Source: Elysia crispata (lineage: Eukaryota > Mollusca > Gastropoda > Plakobranchidae). Taken from it: a DNA stretch of 64,000 nt. The notes under the pieces are model-generated. The model saw nothing but the letters and a program-made list of their open reading frames with translations. It ran no database searches and had not been told where the DNA came from. The stretch is taken from positions 55,001 through 119,000 of the forward strand of contig JAWDGP010000462.1 of assembly GCA_033675545.1 (NCBI GenBank). Reading direction: 5' to 3'. Shown here piece after piece: positions 30,401 through 40,838 of the stretch (positions are counted from its first letter, which is position 1; each line of letters starts with the position of its first letter). Position numbers and translations under genes: made by a program.

Positions 30401-33400
30401 ACTCCGGTCAGCTCTAGATCAAACGCGAAGGAGAAAAACAAAAGCGTTTCATCGACAGCAATCCCGACGCTATCCTCAAACAACTCTAGCGTCAGCAAGA
30501 AACAGAAACAAGTTCCTGGCGGCTTAACTTCAAGCACACCAAGTGGGAAATTGGCTGAGAAAATTAAGAAGCAACTCTCTGAGAAAAATTCAAAGCTAAG
30601 TTTGCCTCATGAAGCTTCTTCCAAATCTAAGCCGATGTGTGAGGTTTTACAGCAGAGTACGGAAACTGGTGAGTCAGATCAATGTAATTAAAGTAGAGGT
30701 CTCAGGGTTGCCATATGCCTGTTTGTAATCAACTAATGTTTGAGCATGTAGTATAGCTGCTTTGCAGAAGCCTTGTCAGGCCCTGAAAATTCTCTACGTT
30801 ATATAGGTCTTACTGCAAATCAATTATCTTATATGAAAAAAAGTAGTATTTATTCTGCTGGATTAATTATGTATTAATTTTTTTAATGGAGTGAATGCCC
30901 TTGTTATCTTCATGCTGGCGTGTATAAAGGTGGAGAAGTGAACTTAAAAAAAAACTGGAGTCAAGTATTCACTGTTATTTGTCATCACAGACATGGCTGA
31001 AACCACCACCTCATCTTCCAAAATATTACCTACACCATCTTCAACACCATCATCATCATCATGTCAGACCGCCAGTACAAGGCCGACATCAATATTAGAC
31101 ACCAACTCAAAGCCCCAACTGCGCATTGTCACAGAGCGAGCCTCACCAGGCGTCAGATTCCAGGTGTTTGAAATCCCCCGAGAGCTTCATGCCACATTTG
31201 GAGGCAACCTCAATCTGCCCGTATCCACATCTGAGAGACTTGTGTATCTGGTGGACCCTCCATCCAAGCCGGGCCAGAACCCCACCGCTCGTCTCATCCA
31301 TCTGCAAGAGGCTGAGAAGGACAGTATTCTTGCGGCACAGGTAATTCTGACTTTACGGTTGTTTGGGAAATATTTATTTTTCTAGAAGTGTAAAACTGCG
31401 TAGTTACATGCAAGTTGAATATTACAAATGGTTAAAAGTGGAAAAGACGCATAGGTGCCTGCTAGTAACAGATGAGGTGTAGAACTTAGATCTGAATTTT
31501 TGCTTTGTGGCATGCATGTATAGATGTCATGTTTATACCAGTTTCGTTAAAGTCAAAGCTTTCTTTGCTTAAGTTAAATTTTTTTTTTGTCCCATGCTCT
31601 TCACACGCAAGTTTTCTTTTCTTTTTTTTTTTTTTCATTTTTCTCATTTATTAATTTTTGTTTTTCTTGTTATGACAAATTTTTATGTCCTCAACTTTTT
31701 CCATTCTAAGTAAACATTTAGAACGGATTTCAAGAGCTTTAACATGCTCCCTCTATTGTTTCAGAATAAAGTCAACAGTGTCCAGAGAAGCTCATCCAAT
31801 GACCTCAAAGACGCTAAGAGGACAAATGATGTGGATCATAACCCGGAGAATGGTAAAGTTACCACCAGTGCACCTGAGAGCAAATGTTGTGTAAGAAATA
31901 GCGAAACAAGCGGGGTGTTATCAACGCCAGACATGGCCATATCTAGAGCAGAGGAGCAGCTGCGAGGTAAATCTTTCCTTCATTTTTTTTTTTAATTTTT
32001 ACTTTGCATCTATTCTTTTCTGTTGCATTGATTTTGGTTTCTATCAGAGAACTTGCCTTGGTGTTTTCTAATGTTTTTATGACATTGTGCAATAACTGGC
32101 CATATTATCCAGAGAATAATACAAGAATGGCAGGATTGTCACTGTTGATGAAAGACCCATATTTGCTACTTGAACTTTGAACTAAAGGGGCCGTGGACAT
32201 GTGTGAGGCTTTGGGATTAGAGGAAAGGGAGAGGGTTTACATTTTTTAGTTGAGAAGTAAGAATGGGGTGGGGGAGAATTATGGGGTAATAATTCATTTC
32301 CGTTATGATAAAGGGTACTCTTTCCTTAGATTGTCTCTAAATAATCAAAAGGATGGTGCTGAATTGTATTTTTGCTTAATACTTAGCTGTCATCTATTCC
32401 AAAGTAAATGTGTTATATTTCACTCATAATGTTCAGTTCAGTCCCACAGCAGTCAAAAAGGTTGAGAATTAAATTTTCACGTGTGAAGCCGACACAAGTC
32501 AGGTAGGAGGAATGCTATGGACATGGCTATAAAGCCTATAGTCATGAAATTTAAACATTACAATTTCCCACGGCTTTGATAGAGTCTTGGCGTAGAGTTT
32601 GAATTAGAACTTTGAAAAAATTAATTCTCATTTCTTCTTTTCCAATCTGATGTAAAGAAACTGCATTGTAATTATTAAATTGCTAATTGTATACAATTAT
32701 TTTTTTTGCTTTAGCTTTGAAGTCCAGTAATGATGCACCCCACCTGGTTGAAACTTCCAAGGCTCTTGCACAGCGTTCGACAGCTTCATCAGCTGTCACG
32801 TTTGTAAAGAAGACTTCACCTAAAGGAGCAGCTTCTAGTTCTAAGGCACCAGCTTTAATTTCGACGAGCTCGTCATCACCTGTTTCCTGTGCAGGAGTTT
32901 GTAAGAACAGTGAGGCATCAGAGGCAAACAACTCTGTGATAAAGATAGAGGATAGTCCTCCACATAAAAACACAAAAAGTCCTAAACTGGACGCTGATGG
33001 GAATAATTTTTCCATAGATCCTGTTCACAACAATATCATAGTGGTAAACAGACTTTCAAGCCCTGATGTTTCAGCTGTGTCTTCTTCCGCTTTACAAAAA
33101 AAATGTTCAAATAATGCAGGACAAGATATTTTAACATCTACTGTATGCTCAAACTTCAGCCCAGTGCTCTTCACTCCGTCCCAAAGCCCACACAGTTCCT
33201 CACTATTGCTAGCCTCTAAATCAAACACCCCAAAAAGCAACGTGGGTAACAGAAGGCCAATGTTCAAACAGCAGCAAACCAAGGTTGGGGCAAGTTCTGA
33301 GAAACCTGAACTTACAAAAGAAACCTCTAAATATAATGTCAGAATTACAACAGCAGAACTTTCTCGTGGCAACAATCCTGCAAACGTACGCCACACACCT

Positions 33401-36400
33401 TTAAAACAAGCGGTTTCTCCAGTTCATGACACCTCCTTGAGAGACTTACAGGTAGAGGAAGCCAACCCAGAGGATAGTACTCAGGTGAAACGCAAAGTTA
33501 GGAGCAGGAAGAGGAAATGTTTAGGTACACAAAAGCCTGTAGCCAAAAAAAATAAAGATGGGGAAGATTTATCTGCTGGCCTTAAGGTGAGATACCAACC
33601 ATTTATACAACATTCTTTATGTAAAACTATTTTATCTGAAAAATTTTAAAATTAAAGTAAAGAAAAATATGGCATTTAGCATGAATTGATGGTTATCATA
33701 TTTTGAAAACTTCATGCATTATTTATTATTTTTATATGGCAAATCATAACGTAGCCCTCAGTTTATTTTTGTGACACAAAACTCTTCCTTTTGCACAAGA
33801 TGCACAGTGGAAGACTTTGTGAAATTAAAATCAAAGACCAATTCAAAGCTTATAAAGGCCTGCAGAGCAAGTTGTCAAGTCTATTCTGTGGAGTGGGTCA
33901 GGATTCAGATATTCTAGAGTTGTATCACAGATTACTAAATTTAGGGATTGAGATTGGCTAAACTTCAGTTGAGTGACCCCAAATTGAAGTGAATGGTTTA
34001 ATTGATGCTTGGTTATTAACTTTTTAGAGAAGGAATTATCTTGCTTTAATCTTTTGATGTGAAATGTGCCGCAATATTTCATAGAAAAAATAAATCCAAT
34101 CTCTTCTTAACAACTATTGCCTTGGTATGAATGACCTTAATGCTTCCCTCCAAAATTTTCATTTGTACTATGAATATTTTTCAACCTCAAGCTATGCAAT
34201 TTAAAAAGCTCCTTTCATTTTCAGCTCATAGAGAAACACGCTGTGACTTCAGTGTTCAAATGTTCTGAGTGTGGTCACAAACTAGTTTCTGGGATGCTAA
34301 CCTCAGGTAGTGTCTTTCGGTATCACTATTAAATTTCTGAAAAATAATTGCTCTTCTAGCTCTTTATTTCTGTTTTAAGGTTATATGTAAGTGATGAAGC
34401 AACATATAATTCTAAACTTGTTACTTCAATTGATTGAGAGTAGGCTCTTAACTTTTTTTTTGTAAAGGTTACAAAGTTTGATCCTATTACAGTGGAAACT
34501 TCATAATTCGAATTGTATGGGAATGGATTGAAACTTCAGTTTAAGAAAAAAAAATGGGCATAATTGAATCCATGGCTCATTCGCCAAGTGTACACTATGT
34601 TTGCAACAGGCAACTTTTCCCCTTACCCTGTCCCAAGTTGCTCTATCAGAATCAATGCTATTAATGGCACTCCTTTATGAGTGCATCAATTCCCTCCTCG
34701 ATCAGTTATTAGCATTGATTGATGCCTGAGATATTCAGGTAATACTTATGTAATGGCATACCAGGTGGTGTCAACTTCGAATTAAGAAGATTGAACCAGA
34801 AAGACTTCGAAATATGAGTCTGATTTTAACAAAGCCAAAGAGAAAAAAATAACCTTGCCTCTGGCATAAAGTGAAATTTGAATAATCAGACTTTGTTTTT
34901 GAGGTTTCCACTGCATATAAAGTAAGTCTTAGTCATGTGGAACAAAGCTCACTATGCAAGTCCAGGGTGAAGTGAATAGTCAGTTTCTTTATCTTAAGGC
35001 ATGGAAAGAATCCTGTTAAGATCAGAATTTTTTTTTTCAAAAGTAAGGCACTCTCAGTAAAAAAAAAAAACAACTCTAGATTCGCTTCAAAGGTGAATGA
35101 GACGGGTCAGTAGACAAGGAAATAATTGAGTCAAAATTTCTCTTTTTTTATTCTGAAGATATCCAAGAGCAACGGATAACGCCCCCTTTCCTGAGAGATG
35201 CCTTCAGCGACACCTCCACCAAGACTGGCTGTTTCTTTATCTCTACGAGCATAGCACGGGGTGATCTGCAATCTTCCACTGGTTAGGACAAGCTAAGAGA
35301 AAAAATTCTTTAGTTTTTTGACACTTTAAATAAAAAAAACATTTACTTTCTTCCAGAGTTAATTACATGGAGAAATCTAGGTCTGTCAAACAAACATATC
35401 AGTATCGGTGATGGAAAGTCACGATTACCATTTTGAATAACTCGGGAGGGGGGGGGGAATCTCTATATATAATTGCTAAAAGCTACAGTCTCAGTTTGGG
35501 GCGAAAAAAGTGTCTGTTTATTGAAATTGAATCATTTTCATTTTATTCTCGCAAAAAGTTTTTGTGATTCCTCAAAATAAAATATAGTATTATTTTCTTG
35601 TTGATGATTTCTTTATGGAATTTTATCCTTCAAATAACCCATTTCAACAACTAGGCTCTACAGTTGTTCTCTAGTTTTCTAGGCCAGTACATCATGATCC
35701 CTTTGTAAGAAAATAGAGCAGAGAAGGGGTAGCAAACAAAAATTCTAACCTTAGCACTGGCTGCATGGGAGGAAGAATTAGGTTCTCAATTGTCCACAGA
35801 TGATACTGGTTCTGAGCAGACTTGGTAGTCTGGAGGCCTTAGCAACATAGGGAAAGGATTTTAAAACTTAATTTAGTAGGCAAGTAGGAAGGACATGACA
35901 AAGGAGGAGGGGTAGGATAAGCCAGCCAGGTGTGTTGTTACTGTGGCTTTACCTTTACCACACAGAAACATTTGATAAGGGTTTATCTCTTTACTATTGG
36001 ATTTTAATTTATAGCAACAAATGGTCCTGACCAAGCCATGATGCATTGTCTGAATGTGACATTGCGTGTTGCAGGTATGAGCACAAAGTATGTGGAACAA
36101 GAGGATATCTGTGTCCAGTTCCTTTGCTGCGGTCAGTGTGTTAACTCTGCTGCCCCTCAACAACAAATCCAGGTGATAGGAGCACAGGTGCAACTGGCTG
36201 CTGGACCTGGTGCCCGCTTCAGTAAGGGACAGGTAAGACGGACAAACCTTGTTTGGTCGAAATTTTTGTTATCAGCCTCTACTTAGATGACTGAAAGTTA
36301 TGTTTCCCCTTCTTAAGTTCCTCTCTAATTAAAAAAAAAAATTCTTACAATTTGAATAGCAGTTGCATTTTTTTTTTTCATAAATGATGTAACAAAAAAC

Positions 36401-38535
36401 AAGTAGAATTGTACAGTAGTCTCCGGATAAAAGCACGCCAGTTAAAAGCACGCTTCGGTTAAATACACGCTGAAGCGGTCTGACCGATTTTTTACTATGT
36501 AATCGGTATACTTTAAACGCACGCTACATCGCCTAAACGCACGCTTTGAAATTATTAAATCGGCATTGCTTACTGTACCCGGTAGTAATGTGGACGATAT
36601 ATCCACGCTATTACGGCACATGGCAGCCAGGAAACTGTGCTAGCACATCATACCGGTACACGAAAGGGAAGGGGTGGGGGACAAAGGCTGTACATCAGTA
36701 TCGTCGTATAAATCTAAACACACAATGCCCTCTACCTGGGCTATGGGATCGGCCGCAAGCTTGGAAGGGTAGGGAGGGGAGGGTTGGAGTGGAGCACAGG
36801 CAAGGTGATGCAATTTTCGCTTTGTGTCTGCCTGGTCAGATCTATCCATTACGGCTAGTATCCTCTCCCCTCCTCCCTCGCTTTTTGCATTGCACGGTTG
36901 TCTGACTCTGAGGTTCGCGCGTGGTGTATCACTGTCAGGCATCATGTGTGTAAAACAAGTAACAGTCTAGTCATAGTCAAGATTGGTCATTCACTCATTG
37001 CGATTTCGTCCGTCAGTAAAGTTGTGCAGTCTTCACTCTCAGAGTCTAGTCTCTTATTTTCACCGAAATACTCGATACGATACATAATGTCTACTCACAA
37101 GACATTAACGTTGGAAACACAACTTAAGATTCTAGACATTTTGTTCATGAAACTTCAATTGTCAATGTTGTTCCCTCTCACGAATTTCGTTATTTCAATG
37201 TTGTTTAATAAAACAAAAAAATAAAAATAAAAGAAACCAAAACTTAGCTGAACTCAAAGGTTTAATAACCTCCCTTTCACGCCAAATGTGTGTAAATCAA
37301 GGGAAATAATCCTGCATTTTGCAGTACAATAAGGGAAGTAACCAAAATTTTTTCATTACTTTTTATAAAGACACGCATCTCCTAAACGCACGCTATTGAA
37401 GACTCCCGAGGACCGTGCGTTTATCCGGAGACTACTGTACTATTTTCCTCTAAACTTGGACGCTAATAAGTTAAATTTATAGGTAACTTTCATTTTCTAT
37501 TTTCCCCGGAGTCCGTTATCTTTTTTTAATTTTATATTACACTCAAGTGAAATTTCTGAATACTCCATCACAAGCAGATTTTTTCATAGTCACCAAGTTT
37601 TCTGCTCTGCCCCGCATAATTATATGCATTGGTCTTTAAATTTTTGGTACCGGTACCATATTTATGCTTAAGGACGATATATGCAGTAGATGAAATGAAG
37701 ATTCCTGGTGTTTTTAAAGGGTAGAAAGTTAATTCTTATGGTGGAAGTTTTTGTATACTTAAACAAAGCTTACTCTGCAAGTCCATGATGAAATGAATGG
37801 TATTTTGATAAGAAACCATCCATCCTAATTTTAATTTCAAAATGTAATTGTAGCTCATGGCAAGCTTTTTCTCCAGACTTAGTACTTGCTTTAAAGAGAT
37901 GATATTCATGATACAAGGAACATGACTTTAGAGCCTATGTAGCTGTGAAAGTCAAAAGTATCAAGATTATTCTTCCTGTTACAGACAATAAAATGGAAAA
38001 GGAGTTGCAAAATATTTCACTTGATACCTTTTGCAAATTTTACCGAGATCTGTTTGGTCTTAAGAAAACCAAATGCAGATTTTATATTCACAAATGATAA
38101 AAGTGAACAGAGTCAGAGGAATTTATTTTACAGTGTAGGCGTCTCCAGTCAAATAACTCTGAAACAATAATAGTTGTATAGTTAGAAATTATCTGTATCA
38201 GAAATTTAATTCAACTCAAATCAATAAATATTGTATTTTTGCTTTTGTTTGTTACTATTAATTAAGTGAAAGGCTATTATCAAAAATTTTGATGGTATGG
38301 TGTAATTGGCAACTTTAATTACAAAATTAATTGGCAGCATTGAAAATATTAAGTAACATCAGGGATTTTTTTTTTTTAAGTTTTCTTTCTGTTTAGCTTC
38401 TCATCTTTGATGCAGGTCCTATTCAGTCATCATCCAGACTCGGGCTATGTTTTAATTTCAATTTTTTGTTTCCTTTGTGTCAGCAGATGTGGCTCTCCTA
38501 CAATGGTACCAGGTGTGAGCCAAGTTGAGATTTAG
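6423..38535 (+). CDS. BRIP1: FANCJ/BRIP1 superfamily 2 DNA helicase (35 coding exons)
   Basis: Fanconi anaemia group J 5'-3' DNA helicase, an XPD-like Fe-S enzyme that acts in the nucleus in crosslink repair and G-quadruplex unwinding. Exons: 6423-6509, 7034-7145, 7661-7699, 8445-8597, 9053-9114, 9697-9827, 10437-10526, 11156-11249, 11861-11986, 12561-12656, 12985-13120, 13729-13775, 14799-14948, 15785-15910, 19546-19595, 20032-20074, 20265-20301, 21057-21118, 21777-21914, 23049-23168, 24198-24269, 24623-24767, 25580-25686, 26280-26315, 27894-28021, 28707-28774, 29117-29231, 30292-30668, 30991-31340, 31765-31966, 32715-33586, 34225-34306, 35159-35281, 36075-36232, 38416-38535. All phases fit and give 4,854 nt, or 1,617 residues plus a stop. 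Visible features: Q-motif region FPCKPYPSQ; Walker A SPTGSGKS (Lys50); four Fe-S cysteines C236, C251, C261 and C300, spaced as in human FANCJ; DEAH at 343-346; LTSGTLSP; motif [12 protein letters not shown] at 787-796. From about residue 857 to 1457 it is Ser/Thr/Pro/Lys-rich with a basic cluster ([10 protein letters not shown]). Residues 1458-1577 form a putative zinc module. Exon 22 ends at a weak donor (GTACAG). The last exon is the least certain. Confidence 0.95.
6520..6546. repeat. (AT)n microsatellite
   Basis: A short pure AT dinucleotide tract lies just inside the first FANCJ coding intron, about 10 bp from the splice donor. Confidence 0.9.
16641..18619 (-). pseudogene. Decayed piggyBac-type transposase in FANCJ intron 14
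   Basis: Read on the minus strand, successive pieces match the layout of piggyBac (PGBD-like) transposases. 18619-18239 is an acidic N-terminal region ([15 protein letters not shown]...). 18208-17741 has [16 protein letters not shown] and YSIRSYWS, the start of the DDE core. 17706-17485 has [14 protein letters not shown] and [12 protein letters not shown]. 17421-16972 has [20 protein letters not shown] and [11 protein letters not shown]. 16929-16726 has the C-terminal Cys-rich finger (CRVCSG, CATCPG, CKGNCF). The pieces lie in different frames with stops between them (for example near 18,210-18,240, 17,760 and 17,420-17,490), so it cannot make an active enzyme. It sits antisense within a host intron. 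Terminal repeats and flanking TTAA sites were not found with confidence. Confidence 0.9.
21930..22560. repeat. Minisatellite, ~64-bp unit, about 9-10 copies (FANCJ intron 19)
   Basis: Head-to-tail copies contain GGGTTAGACC, ATTATCAAGGGTTCTCATG and TTATCTCAGG. The word TCTCATG recurs at about 22,004, 22,068 and 22,132, then at similar steps (62-65 bp), with point changes between copies. The array starts within about 15 bp of the 3' end of exon 19 (21914), and the exon end itself looks like a diverged unit. Confidence 0.9.
26400..26655 (-). mobile_element. tRNA-derived SINE (FANCJ intron 24)
   Basis: On the minus strand the segment starts with a tRNA-like head: GAGCGGAGGTCAGTAGAGCG resembles an A box, and GATCCCAAGTTTGAATC resembles a B box. 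A non-tRNA body follows, including GGAAAGCAATGGCAAACTAC. That core word recalls a conserved central domain reported for widespread animal SINEs (MetaSINE-type), but this is from memory of the family and is uncertain. The boxes are degenerate, so it is an old copy. Confidence 0.6.
34225..36232 (+). other. Exons 32-34 of FANCJ: putative C-terminal Mis18/Yippee-like zinc module
   Basis: Three exons in consistent phase encode about 120 residues. The first Cys pair is in [11 protein letters not shown] (C1470, C1473) and the second in VQFLCCGQC (C1544, C1547), followed by a hydrophobic stretch ([13 protein letters not shown]). The pattern Phe-x-C-x2-C, then about 70 residues, then Leu-C-C-x2-C resembles the Yippee/Mis18 zinc fold, where MIS18A has a similar LCC-x2-C second half. 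Human FANCJ has no such module in its C-terminal tail. The domain assignment comes from motif spacing alone. The introns between these exons carry MITEs, but the frame is intact. Confidence 0.55.
34490..34913. mobile_element. Pogo/Tigger-like MITE (family A, complete copy)
   Basis: The left end is CAGTGGAAACTTCATAATTC preceded by TA (34488-34489). The right end, ...GAGGTTTCCACTG, is its inverted complement and is followed by CATA, so the right-hand TA has decayed. CAGTGGAA-type ends and TA targets are typical of pogo/Tigger elements. No coding potential is left in the 424 bp. It lies in FANCJ intron 32, and a second, 5'-truncated copy lies at 54,517-54,890. Confidence 0.75.
36414..37437. mobile_element. 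Non-autonomous pogo/Tigger-like DNA transposon (1,024 bp) in last FANCJ intron
   Basis: The ends are inverted repeats of about 25 bp: CAGTAGTCTCCGGATAAA... at the left and ...TTTATCCGGAGACTACTG at the right, flanked by TA on both sides (36412-36413 and 37438-37439). GCACGC and CGCACGCT words repeat inside both ends. An internal frame at 37,087-37,224 starts [17 protein letters not shown], similar to the start of a CENP-B/Tigger N-terminal DNA-binding domain, then loses similarity. This suggests an internally deleted element keeping a trace of its transposase. Its reading frames are otherwise uninformative. Confidence 0.85.
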
Positions 38536-39407
38536 AAATCTTAGAGTATACTTGTAAAAAGGATTATAGTCTCCGTTTATATAAGCGAAAATGTTCATAT
38601 TACCCAGTATATGAGAAATGTTACTGCTTAAAGGCTGCATATGCCTCTTGTACTATGAAGCACGGCAGAATCAAAGCATGTTATATTCAAAGAAAGCTCA
38701 GTTGCACACTCTGTGGAAGTGTGGAAGTGAGCATTCTACTCTTAAGAGTAGCAATAATCTCTTAGAGCCAAGACTGTATGTCTCTGATCTTAAAATAAGA
38801 ACATACGATGCTCGATAGTAAAGTATATTTGGCTTATTTGTGAGCCATGGTAATAACACTCTTGCTGCACAAACTACTTAAATAGAGAGAAGTTTTTAAA
38901 TATCTACATTTTCGTTAATGTACTTGACTTTAACACACACTGCATTCTTGTGCATTAATGTTATGATTGTTTAGTTGAATGAATGTAATATATATGGAAA
39001 GATCCTATTAATGTGAAGAAAAAGAAAAGAAAGAAGCTGTACTTTCTTTTTAACTTAAGCCTCCTTCTATTGTTGATTGATCTGTTTTTGTTTTTGTAAC
39101 CATCATGAATTGCTATTCGATTGGGCATAATGCAGAGATGAGTTAAAGGTAGTGGTGTTCAAGGTCACATTGTCTTGAACAGCTTTGACAACTGCATGGT
39201 TCTAAGTATAAACACTTTAGAATGTGAATATTGTGACAAGGCTTATTTGGATTTGAGGCTAATTTAAGTTATGCAGCAGTGCTTTTTTTTTTTATCTTAG
39301 TATTGTCAGTTACAGGTAACAATTGAGTACCATCGTAACCATGAAGTGGTGGCAGCAGAATCAATGAAGTGAAGTATTTCCCAAAACTTATCTTCTAATT
39401 TCTTTTA

Positions 39408-39413
39408 AATAAA
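39408..39413 (+). terminator. Candidate poly(A) signal AATAAA, FANCJ
   Basis: This is a canonical AATAAA about 870 bp after the predicted FANCJ stop. It is one of at least two candidates, and nothing in the sequence proves which is used. Confidence 0.35.
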
Positions 39414-39925
39414 AGTAGAGAGCTGCTGTGAATGAGCTAAAATATAACATTTAAGAACTTTGTGAAAGCACAGCCAGGTTTTTTTCTAGCGATGTAAAAT
39501 GATACTCCCTTGTCACAGGAAACTATGTGGTTGGGTTTTGTGGCACTGAAATATAGTGACTATTTACTAAATTGAACCATATTTTCAATGGATTAATTAG
39601 TAATTTCAGCCCAGCTTTCAGTGTCTGACGCTCTGTGTAGTGATAGAAAAGGTTCGACTGAGAGAATCTTCCAGTGGCCTGACAAGGTTTGAGGTAACCT
39701 TCTATAGGATAGCTAATTTATCAGTTATGGTCGCATAAATATATATATATAAGTACTTATGACAGGTACGACTGGAACTAGTGCAAGAGAATAAGTAAAC
39801 AGATTGCACTGATGGAGAAAGCTTTTCCTGCATAGACAGCAACTACACATAAAAATACATAAAAAAAAAATTTTTCGATTTCATGTGAATATCTATATAA
39901 TTTTCTTTATACCTTTTGAGGAACA

Positions 39926-39931
39926 AATAAA
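39926..39931 (+). terminator. Alternative poly(A) signal AATAAA, FANCJ
   Basis: A second AATAAA lies about 1.4 kb after the FANCJ stop, with T-rich and TG-containing sequence downstream. Use of this site would place the FANCJ 3' end within about 0.9 kb of the CHFR stop codon. Confidence 0.35.
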
Positions 39932-40523
39932 ATGTACATGATCTGAAAAAGTTTGGCACTTGATTTATTGCTCAGAACTGTCACAGTGACATAACTAATT
40001 TTTTGTGTGTATTTAGTCCGTATGTGAAACTGCTTCATTGTAAAATTGCATGCAACAAGACATTAGGAAATAACTGGCTAAAAATTGGAATTCAGATTAA
40101 CAAATAATGATTGCTTTAAGCTAGATGATCATTGTTTATTTTGGGGCATGCAACATGAACATATGATACAGATTAGGCTACATGAAACTTGGCAAAAAAA
40201 GCAGCTCTTAAGCATTCATCATCGTCTTTGCTCGCTCAAAAGGAGAAGAACTGTTTGCATCAACGTACTCTTGAATTCTAAATGGCTTTGATTATAGGAG
40301 AATGTCAAAATAAATAAATGAGAGAGAGAAGGGGTGGGGGGTGGCAACCGGAACAAATTGTCCCATTCAATAATTTTTTGGCCTTTTCAAATTGAGCATC
40401 AAGGGGAAGAAATGTGTGCAGCAATCGTATTAAATCATTCAACACGACATACCAAGACTTACATTTACTGATTTGTAAGCAAAAAGATGAGAAATAGAAT
40501 GTGAAGTATAGGGTCATTTGGGA

Positions 40524-40529
40524 TTTATT
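40524..40529 (-). terminator. Candidate poly(A) signal, CHFR
   Basis: TTTATT on the plus strand reads AATAAA on the minus strand, about 310 bp beyond the CHFR stop. Another lies at 40,135-40,140. Either would be a normal 3' UTR length. Confidence 0.4.
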
Positions 40530-40838
40530 TTTTTTATAACAATCTAGGCCTGGTTAAAGCATGATTGTTAATTTCCAAAGGATCAGGAGATGTACCTATA
40601 ACAAATAAAAACAAGGAAAAATTGCTTTTTAAAAAGAAGTCTATAGCTAAGTGAAATTTGATTTACATAGATACATAAAACTTCAGTCAAGTGGCAGCCA
40701 TAACTGAATTATGGTAAAACTAAAAGTATGTCTTTTAAAGCAACATAATGTTTAATCTGTCATTTCTGTAACAGTATATATAAAATGGCATGGTTGAAAG
40801 AAATCAGAGTAGTGAAAGAAAATAAAAATTTTGAAATC

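Noticed and set aside
32683-33396. Minus-strand open frames opposite FANCJ exon 31
   Set aside because: They are shadows of the real plus-strand coding exon, with no family similarity.
36546-36945. Open frames of 100-119 aa on both strands near 36.6-36.9 kb
   Set aside because: They lie inside the Tigger-like element, show no domain pattern and are not in frame with FANCJ.
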